A DNA stretch of 64,000 nt from Pomacea canaliculata (lineage: Eukaryota; Mollusca; Gastropoda; Architaenioglossa; Ampullariidae), in contig NC_037590.1 in assembly GCF_003073045.1 (NCBI RefSeq), forward strand, positions 5,854,016-5,918,015, given 5' to 3'. This document shows positions 25,390 to 36,592 of this stretch, piece by piece. The translations under genes were made by a program, and so were the position numbers. The number at the start of each line of letters is the position of its first letter. The stretch's first letter is position 1. The notes below the pieces were generated by a model. The model was given only the letters and a program-made list of their open reading frames with translations. It had not been told where the DNA came from and made no database searches.

Positions 25390-25710
25390 ACCCATACTAC
25401 CTGCTTACAAGGGCTGAGCAGGTCATTATTTTCAGGCTGAGGACAGGCCACAACCGTCTCAATTACCACCTATACACCAAGCTCCGGATCGGCCAGACAG
25501 ACCAGTGCCCGTGCCAGACAGGCAGTCAGACAACAGCACATCTACTGCAAGAATGTCCCATGCACGAAGAACTCAGGCACCGCATTTGGACTGATGAGAC
25601 GCCAGTATTGAGGAAGCTACACGGCAGCCTGGAGGACCTGCGGCTCACAGCATCATTTGTGCAGGAGGCAGGCGTGTCCATTTGAGTGAACGACGAAGAA
25701 GAAGAAGAAG
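25390..25710 (+). mobile_element. LINE 3' fragment with (GAA)n tail and target duplication
   Basis: The insert encodes the C-terminal end of a LINE ORF2: FRLRTGHNRLNYHLYTKLRI, then the CPCQTGSQTTAHLLQECP Zn-knuckle-like motif and a final LTASFVQEAGVSI before TGA at 25683-25685. It ends in a GAA-repeat tail. A 12-bp duplication AAACTAATAAGG flanks it (25378-25389, 25711-25722). The matching region after gene F (near 42715) has the uninterrupted site, so this is a recent, 5'-truncated insertion. Confidence 0.9.
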
Positions 25711-26025
25711 AAACTAATAAGGTAATTTGAAGAGAAACGGGTCTTTAAAAATTTAAACAGAACTTAATGAATTCAAAGCGGGTATTTTCTTCTAAACTCT
25801 TCTCATTTACCGTAACATAGCTTATTTCAAATTATTTTCAATGCAATGAAATGTGCTCCCCATTGCAGAAAAATATTTGTGATGTTTCCTGAGAAACAAG
25901 AGACGTGTCAAAAGGGAGGAAGAAAAAATGTGGAAATTAATAAAGCATCTGTCAATCAAGCCACCAATCAATAAATAAGAAATATAAAACAATAATAAAC
26001 CAGCTTGTTGACAAGACATGTTTAC

Positions 26026-27595
26026 CTAACATTTATCATCGACAATGAAGGACCATATGCTATTCAGTGCGTCTCCATTATATGTTTGGCTCACAAGCTT
26101 GTCCTCCAGTAACAGGCATTTGTTTCCTTCAAAGCCTGATGCAAAGAGAGGGCTGTATATCCTGCGAATGTCCATGGTCTTAGCCAGTATTCCTGTAAAG
26201 AAGGCGTCTTCGACTGGAACCAGCGGCATGTGTTGGTAAGCGGTGTATAGCTTCTTAAAGGCTTCATTAGAAAGAACATAAGAAGCCCCAATGACGTGAC
26301 GGGGGAAATGAGAAAGAGGATAGACATCTTCTGGAACTTTCCATCGATTAACGCGCACCACAGGAGGTTTGTCAGGCGCATGCTTGAAGCCAATGATGTA
26401 ACTCTCATGTTGCCGGGAAACATTTTGTAGCACATCTATAAGTAAAGGAACATTGACGAAAGTATCTTCATCTACTTTCATCAAATGCTTTGTGTTTGTA
26501 CAGTAGTTGATCGTCCAGTTTATCACGAAGGCCACTTTAAGAGACAAGTTGCGGTAAGTGTCCTGAAAGTTGCCAAGAACTATGTCTCCATGACGCTCAG
26601 ACTCCGCCTTCAGGTCGGACATGTTTGCTGCCGAGTTGATGCCCATAAAGAATAGTAGTCTTACATTTACAGACACAGATTTCCGTGGCCATGTCTTACC
26701 TTGGGCTATGCTGCCCCAGGTTTTTCGGACAGCTCTTCTTCGGGCGGAATTCATGGGCACGGACAAGAGAGCGACCAGGAGAAACGGACTATCATTAGGA
26801 CATGAAGGGGAAGCCTGAATGAGGACTTCTGGGACGAAACTGTTGACGACATGTGAGTGGAGCTTAAAGAAAGAGGAGTTGTCCCGCAGATATTCATCCT
26901 CAGGAATAAAATTTAGTGACTTGATGGCATTGTCCAGTTGCTGTCGGTAGTACACTGATGTATTTGAAATCGAGTGGTTCAGTTCCGATTTCGAGAATCC
27001 ATTTGACTGCGTTGTACTGCGAAAATCTTCCAGTCTTGTAGTTTGTTCGTTCTCTGGTCTTAATTCTTTCAGCTGCAGTCTCATCTTAAAAAGAAGGTCA
27101 AGTTCCTGACTTTCAGTTTTATTTCTCCCGCTGTCTTCGCTCTTTTCAACATACATTCTGATCCCCATTTGAGATGTACTCGGAGACACGGTATTAGAAT
27201 TATTGTAGACATGTTTGAGCACTACAGTGAAACCGACGAAGAAAAAAAGGAGGAGAATTCTGCGATTTCGATATGGTATTTTTTTGAAGACACAAGCCAT
27301 TCTGAAAAAGATAAACCAACACCCGCAAAGTCATTTGGATCCATCATATAAATACAAGCAACATTCGTTGGCTGACGAAACACTAAAGGCGCTGTGTGTA
27401 TGAATTAGTAAAATTAGTTTTGACCTATTAGGTTTAATAACCATCACATCAGTTCATCTTCTCCCACCTCTTCACCCCTTCAAAAGGAAAGAGAAATTAA
27501 ATCCACATTTTAGTTCGAGCTACCGTTGCTAAAGAAGCGCACAGGTGGCGAGGTGGTAAGTAAATGCTCAGGTATTCTGTGTCTTACCTGTTCAT
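26026..27595 (-). CDS. GT31 beta-1,3-glycosyltransferase, gene C
   Basis: Exon 1 is 27595-27588 (ATGAACAG, donor GTAAG); exon 2 is 27301-26026 after TTATCTTTTTCAG. The 427-aa protein starts MNRMACVFKKIPYRNRR, with an anchor at about 18-31, a long stem (to ~130) rich in sequons, and one catalytic domain. Motifs: RRAVRKTWGS, LFFMG, HGDIVLGNFQDTYRNLSLK, DED at 280-282, IGASYVLS and EDAFFTG from 367. It lies tail-to-tail with gene B. Its near-twin is gene G: I count 11 amino-acid differences, eight of them in the anchor/stem. If exon 1 were not used, an ATG at 27300 would give 424 aa with the same anchor. Confidence 0.95.
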
Positions 27596-27725
27596 GCTGC
27601 TTGAAGTGAGTAGTGAAGCCTGTGATGTTTGAGTGTTTTGATTCTTCTAGCCTTTGTTGTTATATAGCTTATTGGAGATATCGACATTGTCGACAGGTGA
27701 GATGCTTGCGGGAGGTGCCAGTTGA
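27596..27725 (-). promoter_or_regulatory. Core promoter of GT31 gene C
   Basis: On the minus strand, AATAAGCTATATAACAAC places a TATA-like box (27666-27659) 64 bp before the ATG. It is followed by CAAACATCACAGGCTTCAC, recognisably homologous to the 5' UTRs of B and E. Gene G has the same sequence. Confidence 0.6.
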
Positions 27726-28890
27726 CCACCAGCATCAGTGACGGTAACGGGTGGCGACTTTTTTTAGGTCACTGACTTGAGCGATCCTATTTTAAGTATG
27801 CGCAAACAACCGATTGCACTTGACACCTTATCAACCCTTGACTTCGATTGGTTTGTATACTCAGTCCTTCCGTCAACAACAAAGGTCTACACTAAAACAT
27901 TTACTCTCAAACTAATCATAGCCCACACTAATCCTAACCCTACCATAAACCTTAACAACTGTCGCAAGCATAGATGTCTAGCTAACACGATAAAAGACGC
28001 AAACTAAGTGTGTATACCTAAAAAAAATCCCAGATAGATCGATCAAAAAATAAATTCCCGATCCTATAACGTTCGCACTGAGACTATTTATCGGGAACTT
28101 TTTAACAACTCTAAGGACAGTGCACGCATGCGTGACGGACGTCAGTCCAATTTTTAAAGAAAGGTCGTTGCAGGGGGCACTGTACCCTTGCTGTATGGCT
28201 ATCGACTATTAGTCAGCTGAAAATATTAATAAAAAATACCTGTAAAGGCAGTCGTTACAATCGCTAAAGACTGAGATGGAACTGCGGAATTGTTGTTTCA
28301 CGCCGAGCTAGCGACCCTTGTCCAGAGCCTGGTCAACTGGTGAAGAACGGGGAGGAGGGTGGAAAGGAAGTTGAGTATTTAACTGACTAGTGTGTGCACC
28401 TTAGGGGTTCAAATGTGTTTGCTGTACCCTCTAGTCTGTGTGTTGCTACATTGCTGATGTGTAGCTGACTGCTCCCTCATCCTGTCATCCATCAGATGAC
28501 TGTACATCTGAACCCAGAGCGATGAAAACCTGTCGCGCGCACAAGACGTTCCTCCAAACATTGCTTTCTCATTGCTCAAGTTCATCCTCTTTCAAAGTTA
28601 ATGGTAGAAAAAACAGGTGATGTAGCAAATGTTTGTTGTTTGTTGTGTTTTTTTGGTTTTTGTTTTGTTTTTTTGTTTTTGCTTGTTTTTTTGTTTTTGT
28701 TTGTTTGTTTGGTTTTTCTTTGCTGTAGGCCGTATGATATTTAATCTGGTGTAGATGTGAGTGACTAGGTCATGACTTTCTCACCCACGTTCGTAACATT
28801 TCAAGTCTGACCAACCCTTATACCCCTGCCACAGATCATTTTTATCACCCTCACCGGAAGAATGACAAATCTGTAATTTTGTGATACATA
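27726..28890. other. Upstream region of gene C, shared arm plus block-specific insert
   Basis: 27,770-28,110 is the inverted homologue of 19,860-20,190 upstream of gene B and is repeated at 44,770-45,130. At 28,285-28,306 a SINE 3' stub remains, its body lost compared with 45,319-45,496. 28,526-28,870 is present only in this block and contains a T-rich tract with TTTG repeats (about 28,633-28,720). No gene was found. Confidence 0.6.
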
Positions 28891-29308
28891 TGTAGAGGGC
28901 TGGTAGTCCGGCGTTGTTGCTAGTTTTGGCGGGATCTGCTGGGACAGGGGGAGAGATGGCAAATAGCGGTGATTGGCTATGGGAGATGGCAAATAGCGGT
29001 GATTGGCTAGGGTAAAACGGCGTATTGTTCCGACCGTATCAGAGCATCGCAAAAGTTTACCCCTTCCCAGAGGTATATAAGGGCAGAGCTGAGACGAAGA
29101 GGACAGATCAGAGTCGGCGGAGACAGCGCGCACAGCTACACGACAAAGAAGAGACAGCTCCGACCTCTAGCGCCTCGGGCGATTGACGCAGCCGTGACCA
29201 TCGTACAAGAAATAAAGGGTCACACACCTGCTGACTGTTCCTGCCTTTTTGGTTCGAGTGTTGAACTGTTGTTGTCACCATACAACCCCACCTTACCACT
29301 CGGTTACA
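28891..29308 (+). mobile_element. Solo LTR of an LTR retrotransposon
   Basis: The 418-bp unit begins TG and ends CA and is flanked by CATA on both sides. The uninterrupted target (GATACATAGTAAC) is seen at about 45,797-45,809 in the duplicated block. It contains a TATA box (TATATAA at 29074-29080), an AATAAA near 29213 and a tandem duplication of about 30 bp near 28,949-29,010. There are no internal coding parts, so it is a solo LTR left by recombination. The superfamily is not certain (Ty3/gypsy or BEL possible). It post-dates the block duplication and looks young. Confidence 0.8.
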
Positions 29309-29467
29309 CATAGTAACAGCAAAGTGATTTTGTTTCTGGACAACTTCTTTCCATAACATTCTAGAATAACGAATAAAAATGCAGCAGTTGTACATCCCTT
29401 TAGTGTAGACGAAATGTAAACCCTTGATGAAGTAGAACCGTTGGTTTCTTTACGGCTTGAACTGTCC
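29309..29467. other. Short spacer upstream of gene D
   Basis: The sequence matches 45,807-45,950 in the second block up to TTACGGCTT, where the second block departs into a 3.3-kb segment not present here. The splice acceptor seen before gene H (49297-49298) is missing at this point. Confidence 0.6.
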
Positions 29468-30425
29468 TCAGGGGCAGACAATCGCTGCAACTGTGGTGGG
29501 TCATCATGAGCGCCTCCTTCATTTACTTGATTTTCTCGGTCTTTTCCTTTTTCCTGTCAAAAGGATATCGAGGAAAGAACAAAGATCTACATGCCGGCAA
29601 CAGTGATAAACACCCTCCGACTTACAAAATATTCCCTACTAAGGATTCATATAACCTGGGGATCACACCTGCAAACGATACAGAAACGATATCGCAAGTA
29701 GTTGATTTTTCAAAACACGTGGCATCTGTTTCTAAGGTTTCATACAAAAACAGAATTCTTTTCGAGGGAAACGTATCAGACTTCCCAATCCCTCCACGCG
29801 TGCAAAGTATTCTCCAGGGCATGGTGACTCTACCCCCAGATGATCATCTCAAAGAACACATGTCTCACTTTCGACCTGGTCCACAGGTGTTGAACGACTT
29901 CTCATCTGGTTTCTTCCTCATCTCGGCGCCCCACGTGTGTGGTGGCAGCGACTCTCCGTCGTTGGTGGTTGTCGTTCCTTCGGTGGTATACCACTGGGAG
30001 ATCCGGGCGGCAATTCGAGCCACGTGGGGAAGTCCTGCCCGAGGGAAACTATGGCCAGGCCATACACATCGTCTTTCGGTCAAACTTGTTTTTGTATTCG
30101 GTGTCACCGACAAGAACGGCAGCAGGGACCTGCGCGAGGAATCCCAGCGGTACGGCGATATCGTCCAGGGGGACTTCCACGACAACTACCGAAACCTCAG
30201 CATCAAGACTGCAGCGGCATTGCAGTGGAGTGACACGCACTGCCCAGGTGCCAAGCACGTGCTCAAGGTGGACGAGGACACCTTCGTCAACATCCCTCTG
30301 CTGATGGAAGTCCTGGACTACATGACTTCGCTGAAGCTGAAATTTGTCTTGGGTCACAGGCACAGCTCTGTGCGTCCCCGTGTGGCAAGAGCAGGGCGGT
30401 GGGCTGTGGACCATGCTCTTTACAA
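29468..30425 (+). pseudogene. GT31 gene D, truncated
   Basis: Open from 29506 for 306 residues of GT31 sequence: anchor (SFIYLIFSVFSFFLS), stem, REIRAAIRATWGS-type start of the catalytic domain, VFGV, YGDIVQGDFHDNYRNLSIK and the metal site KVDEDTFVN. After HALY it runs straight into transposon DNA and a stop. The last ~108 residues present in gene H are absent, including GHSYVVS and EDVLFTG, so the catalytic base region is gone. Upstream text homologous to the H exon begins at about 29468, but the splice acceptor and any first exon are lost. It is a paralogue of H. It could at most make a catalytically dead membrane protein. Confidence 0.9.
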
Positions 30426-31924
30426 GTAGTTTCATGACCATCTTTCTCAGGTTGGCAAACTTGGACTCATTCAGTGACTCATAAAATTTGTCAATGCTTT
30501 CAGGTTGGAATTTCTCTTTCAGGGTATATTCTCTGAGTTGAGGATATTCTGTATCTTTCCCTTTGATCTCCAGAAACAGTAAAATTTCCGTTTTCAGGCC
30601 CCAGACACGTCTCAGAACTTTCCCCAAACAGCAGTATGATACAAAACATCACTGTGATCCGAGCCGCAATCTTCCAGAACTGTGATAAACTGTGATTTAG
30701 ACCTCTCGCCCTGATGAAATTAACAATTTTCACAACTGCATCCACAACATGTTTCATGTCAAGCACACTTTTACATAGCGCTTCATGGTGTATTATGCAA
30801 TGTAGAAATATCAGCTCCCTGGTCCAAGCGACCTCTGCAACACGGTCACCCAACCTCTTCAGTAGACCAACTTTCTTTCCTGTCAAAGATGGACAACCAT
30901 CCGTAGTACTACATGTGTACTGGCCATTTTCTGCCATGGTAATTGCATCGTATGCATGGCATTTTACACACATTCAAAAATATCTTCCCCGTAGTAGTGT
31001 CTTTCATTGATTCCATTGACAGCAATTCTTCTGTGATTTCAAAGTTTTCTGAAATGCCTCGTACAAAGATGAGCAACTGTGCAGTGTCATCGATGTCAGT
31101 GCTTCTCAATGCCAAGGAAAACAGCTGAAATGAAGGTACCCGCCTTTTCAGTTGTGATGTCAGGTCTTCACCAATTGCTTCAATGCGGCGAACCACAGTT
31201 CTTCTCGACAAACTGACTTCTTCAAACTTTTTTCTTTGTTCTGGACAGACTTGATCAGCGACATCGAGCATGCACTTGTTGACAAATTCACCATCACTGA
31301 ACGATTTGCTGTGCTTGGCAATGTTTTATGCCACCGCAAAGCTGGCATGAGTAGCAGCTTTCTGGGCTACTTTGGTTTTTAGGAATACATTCTGCTGCTT
31401 TACAAGTTTTCTGTCCAGTTCTGTTTCTCTTGTGTTCCGCTGCTGCTAAAGTACTTCCATAGCCTGCCATAGCCTGCCATAGCCTGCATGTGTCGTCGCA
31501 TCATGGCGGCTAACATTGTACTCTGTCAACATGGCAACACTTTCACTGCACAACAAACATACTGCTTTCTTGCCGACTTCTGTGAACAAGTACTTAGACA
31601 TCCAATCTTTGTTAAATGCGCGACACTCGCTGTCAACTTTACATTTCTTGGCAAAATCCATGGTACAAATTTTATGGAAAATTCTAAACCTAATTCTAAC
31701 TGAAAACAAAGAATCAAAAAACAAAGAAAACAAAGAACCAAAAAATAACTAACAGTCACTATTATTCGACGCAGTAAGCAAGTAATTAGTACACGTAGTG
31801 GGAGATTGCGGCAGAATGTGGCCGCGGGCCACATTATCATGTACGACCAGAAACAGTCTGCGGGCCAGTCAAAATCCCGTCGCGGGCCGGATCCGGCCCG
31901 CGGGCCGTATGTTGCCCACCCCTG
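30426..31924 (-). mobile_element. hAT (Charlie/GTF2IRD2-like) transposon remnant
   Basis: The minus strand encodes hAT transposase pieces. A BED-type N-terminus lies at 31733-31526 (CRAFNKDWMSKYLFTEVGKKAVCLLC, with CxxC and HxxxxH). Then come a central part with WTRELIFLHCIIHHEALC and KIVNFIRARGLNHSLSQFW, and a C-terminal piece (NESKFANLRKMVMKLL) joined after an apparent internal loss. Several frame changes make it inactive. The terminal inverted repeat TGCCCACCCCTG survives at 31913-31924 with GTGTAGAG after it; the other terminus is missing, because the internal sequence abuts gene D directly. Confidence 0.85.
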
Positions 31925-31939
31925 GTGTAGAGTGTAGAG

Positions 31940-32134
31940 CAGGGGTGGGCAATTAATTTTCCCAAGGGGTCGCATGAGAAATTGGGATGTTTTAGAGGGC
32001 CGGACTAATATAGTTAACTCAGTTTTACCCAATACTGTATATATAGTAAATATACTGGCGGGCGGGCCAGCGGGCGGGCCGCTCACAGGAGGCGGGCCGG
32101 ATCCGGCCCGCGGGCCGGCCTTTGCCCAGGTCTG
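31940..32134. mobile_element. hAT MITE related to the adjacent transposon
   Basis: 195 bp, starting CAGGGGTGGGCA and ending TTTGCCCAGGTCTG, flanked by GTGTAGAG (31932-31939) and CTGTAGAG (32135-32142), 7 of 8 matching. Its GC-rich end (GGCCGGATCCGGCCCGCGGG) is shared with the end of the neighbouring hAT remnant, so it is probably a deletion derivative of that family. Confidence 0.8.
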
Positions 32135-32142
32135 CTGTAGAG

Positions 32143-32637
32143 GGTACCGTGAGTAGGTCTCAGTGGAACGTTGTAGGGTCGGGTTTCTATTCGTTTCGTG
32201 GATCTTTCATTTTTTTGGGGTGTATATACGCTTAACTTTGTGTGTGGGTGTGTGTAAGGGAGGGGGACGTCTTTTTTAACTGGACATCTGTGCTTAAGAT
32301 AGCTGTTTAGGACGAAGGTTGGATTAGGGTTAGCGTGGGCTATGATTAGTTTCAGAGTGAATGTTTTGGTGTAAAATTTTCTTATTGACTCAAGGACTGA
32401 GTATACAAACCAATCGAAGTCAAGGTTCGATAAGGTGTCAACTTCAATCCGTTGTTTGTGCAAACTTAAACCAGTATCACTCGTCTGCAAACAGGTTCAC
32501 ATCTGTCACCAAGTGACGTGGCCGCTACGTGTCAGTAATGTTTGATAACTTCCCATAAGCTATAAAAGAAAAACAAAAGTCAGAAGGACAAAAACAATCA
32601 AACACCACAAGCGTCACATCTACCTTCAACGAGCAAC
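32143..32637 (+). promoter_or_regulatory. Upstream region and core promoter of GT31 gene E
   Basis: From about 32,143 the sequence matches 19,859-20,327 upstream of gene B. TATAAAAG at 32561-32568 is 77 bp before the ATG. An extra ~37 bp near 32,360-32,397 relative to B is also present, inverted, upstream of C and G, so B has probably lost it. Confidence 0.6.
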
Positions 32638-34506
32638 ATGGACAGGTAAGACACATTTTACTTACCACCTCGCCATCTTCGCAACTATGGAATTATTTTT
32701 TAAAGTTTTTTCTTTAAGACATACCTAGCTCAAATTTAAAGGCGCTTTTAATTTCTCTTTCTCCTTGGAGGTGTGTAGGGGTGGGAGAAGCTGTACTCTT
32801 TTGATGGTTATTAAACCGACAGGTGGAGCTATTTTCTATTATTTAAATTTTGACCCTGGAAAACTCGGATAATTAACAGTCTGATTTGCGACAAATTAGG
32901 TCTCTAGGTACAAAACAAAGGCACAGAGAAAGATAGTTAAATCAGAGTTAGTTTATTCCTTGTTGCTCCTTTGAGGAAAATGTGACTTGTTAAATCTACG
33001 AAAAAACGAAGCTTACCTCTCTTCGTCTTTTGGAAAAGACAACAATCGAAAAACTTACGCTCGAGATTTTTGACAACTCGGCGCAGCGCACCACGAAGTA
33101 CCAGGCATCCTCACATAAAGACGGATAGGTACAGGAGGGCGTGGCGGGGTCACGTACGGGTCAGCGCGGGTTCACTTTTGCTTATCCCCTTTGCTTAAGA
33201 AATCTGATTAAGTAGCCATTTATACATGTGTGGCATACGTGTCTCTGTGGGCATTACGTGTACCTGTAGGTGTGTGTGCGTGGGGGGGGGGGAACGTATG
33301 TACGTCTTCGTATGTCGGTATACATCTACTTACGATATAAACTATACTATATACTGTATAAACTCATGGTAGTGAATGGATTTGTTTTTGTCTTATTCCA
33401 GAATTTGTCAAGTATACAAAGTTACACGGAAAAACTATTACAGGATCCTGTTTCTCCTCTTCGTTTGTGAGGCTTTTGCGCTCTTTCTTCTCTCTACTCG
33501 ATTCAAAGGCATATATCCACTGGCATTTTTCAATCTCCAGTCGATGTTTAAAAAACCTCCTACCTTCATTTCGAACACTTCAGATGACGTCCTCAGAACA
33601 ATTGAGTATTTTCCAGAAGACGAATACCTCAAAGATAACTCTTCTTTCTTTAATCTTCGGCCAGAAGTCATCAACAGCTTCGTTCCAGAAATTCTCATTC
33701 AGGCATCACCTCTGTGCCCTGGGGATGGTCCTTACCTGCTGGTCGCCATACCCTCCGTACATAATCACATGCATGTGAGGGAGGCAATCCGAAACACGTG
33801 GGGTAGCATAGCATCTGGCAGAAAATGGCCGCGGAAGTCTGTGGCTGTGGACGTCAAGCTGGTCTTCTTTCTAGGAGTTAACGAAGCAACAAACATGTCC
33901 GACCTGAAGGCGGAGTCTGGACGCCATGGAGACATCGTGTTGGGCAACTTTCTGGACACTTACCGTAACTTGTCCGTCAAAATAGCCTTTATATTACACT
34001 GGACAATTACTTACTGCTCAAACGCAAAACATTTACTTAAAGTAGATGAAGACACCTTCGTTAATATACCTTTACTGATAGACATACTACATAATGTATC
34101 CAAACAACAAGAGCGCTACATCATTGGCCACAAACACAATTTCCACAAGCCGCCTGTTGTTCGCAGAGGTCGGTGGTCAGTCAACGAGTCTGTATACCCT
34201 CTTTCTTACTTTCCCCGCTACACATACGGGCATTCATATGATATTTCCCACAAGGCTGTCAGAGACCTGCTCACAGCTTACAAGTACATGCCTCTTGTCC
34301 TGGTAGAAGACGCTTTCTTCACTGGGATCCTGGCTAAGACAATGGGCATTCCCAGAATTCACTGTCCTCGCTTTGCATCAGCGAGTGAAACTAACAGATG
34401 TCTTTTACTGGAAGACAAGTTTGTGAGTCAATTAGGCTTTGGAAAAAACACTTCTGATTACTACGATACTTGGTCCATGATTGTTAACAACAAATGTAGG
34501 AAATAA
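32638..34506 (+). CDS. GT31 beta-1,3-glycosyltransferase, gene E
   Basis: Exons 32638-32645 (ATGGACAG|GTAAG) and 33402-34506 give 370 aa, the same structure as gene B. The N-terminus, anchor (about 16-34), stem and 756-bp intron are nearly identical to B. The C-terminal third instead shares with F the residues YGHSY, MGIPR, LGFGKNTSDYYD. The metal site DED is at 218-220 (DEDTFVN) and EDAFFTG starts at 305. One private change, YGHSYDIS for YGHSYVIS, puts an acidic residue in a conserved hydrophobic position. Polyadenylation signal AATAAA at 34771-34776. Confidence 0.95.
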
Positions 34507-36538
34507 TGTTTACATGAAGTAGATGTGATAGTTTAGTTTTCCGAGTTTAACGTCCATGTTGAAATGTTCGATATTAGCGATCAAAGTTTAGTTCGTATCG
34601 CCTTTTAGTTAGAGCTTATGTCTATTTGCATTGTGAATATATGCAATGTGCTGCTTGTATAATATTAATTCTATTTACAGCTTTTAAAACATGTCGCTTT
34701 TTAAATTGTTCTTTGTTGTGATAGTCCTCCTTTGGTAAAATACAACCCATAGTTTATTGAGTAGTATGTGAATAAATTCCTAACGTTTGAATTGTATATA
34801 GTGGAATATTTCACTAATTCTATTAGACTAGTTGTATTTTCGCCAATAATTTATTAAATGAAATGCATTTAACTATGACTGTAGTAAAATAGAAGATAGA
34901 CAATTTTTTGGCTTTCTTCTGCCATCTATATGCCTACTCTTAATGACAGTTTCTGAAACATCTAGAAGCTATTGATTACAAAGTGCAGAGCTTGATGTGG
35001 ACACATTTTTGAGGTACAAACCCTTAATTTGTAGATCTTTGTTGTCTCGTGTATTATTTTGTCTTCTATATTGTTCTTGCGCTCGCTGCTTTGCTGCTAA
35101 AGAAAGTTTTCTATTGTAACATGAGCTTGTCCTATTAAATATAACGAAACAGTTTATGTCTCTTAGTTTTCTCGATTTATTGGATAAAGATGTGTCTAGT
35201 GACGATATATACATGCAACATCCAGAGATGAAAACGTGACTCGGACTCTCTCTGCCCCAAGTATTACATATTTTGCACCTCATAGGTGGGTGTGAGAGGT
35301 ATTGTATATAAAGATAGAATGTGTCTTTATATGTATATCTATAGTACATTCTGAATATACGCAATAAGTACAGGTAAGGATAAAGGCGGATTAAATACTA
35401 AGAAATATGTTCTTAGTAGCTGATCTAGAAGAAAAGTGTAACTTTCCTCCTTCATCTCTGTGATATTGTTGGAGGTAAGGATTCTATTCTTTTTGCTGGC
35501 CAGCTGACCAGCAAGACGAATTACACTATTAACTCCACGGCAAGGAGAGCAGCAACGCGTCTTGTTTGGTGTGTCCCAATTTAGCTTTCGTCAGACAAAA
35601 TAAACAAATGTGCCAGTTATTGCAACAAAATGTAGCAGCAGAAAAGCAGACGATGTTACAAAAATAAAAATTCAAGTGTTTCCATTTTTAAAGTTTACTG
35701 AGGTAGAAATCAAAATATCAGACTCAAAAATGAATCAAAATATTTAAAATATACAAATAAATAATGCATTGGCAAAAGCATTCTCATCTTCTGACCTGTT
35801 AGTGCATCGTTCTTCTTTCTTGCATATCCTACAGGATCATGCAAAACAATAGAAGCTATTTCAACTACGCTGATACACTACACATTTACTAAACTTTCTA
35901 AAACAAAGTTAATTAACTTTGAGCAAAATTAAGTAATAACATTCATTTAACAAAGGATTAAGGATATCAACAGCATCTACCTTTAAGGTTGACAGAACAC
36001 TTCAAAAAACTTAATCCGTCGCACCATCTATGCTCATGTTTTGTTTTCTATGACCCTCGAAAAAACTAGATTCATTCAACCGTCTATGTCCACATCTCTT
36101 TTCTACATAAAGCTTAAGCAGGCCCCAAGCAACGGAAAAACAATTAAGAGAAAAGGTGGCTAGATTGTGACAAACATTTAGCATTCACTTATTAATTAAA
36201 TATCTTCTGAGAATCTCAGAAACACGAACACATTTACAGCAATATACAAAATTCTGTTTAAAGCTAAAGACTTCGTCTAATGGCACAAACGTAAAGATTT
36301 CACTGACACTCTGTGACATGTCAACTGTTTATATGCACAAGAATAAGATAACATTTATCTTTTTAGCTACATTTGTGGACACTTCACGCCACATACTTTC
36401 AACAAATATAACAAAACATAAAGAAACAAATAAACCAAAAAGTATTAAAATTAATGCGACCGCGAATATCGCTCTAGCAGACTAATTTATTTATTTTTTT
36501 GAGCTCCCAACAAACAAAAATTTCTATGTCTCTTGCGA

Positions 36539-36592
36539 CCATAGACAATAAAGATGTCTTGCATCTTGTATCTTGTATCTTGTACATATGTC
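36539..36592 (+). repeat. LINE-type tail with repeated TCTTGTA
   Basis: GACAATAAAGATGTC is followed by about three imperfect ATCTTGT units. A terminal AATAAAGAT plus short tandem units is characteristic of RTE/I-type LINE 3' ends. The body is not recognisable. Confidence 0.4.

Noticed and set aside
27930-27950. Possible interstitial telomere repeat (CTAATCCTAACCCTA)
   Set aside because: Only two or three imperfect units, also present in the other promoter arms as ordinary diverged sequence.
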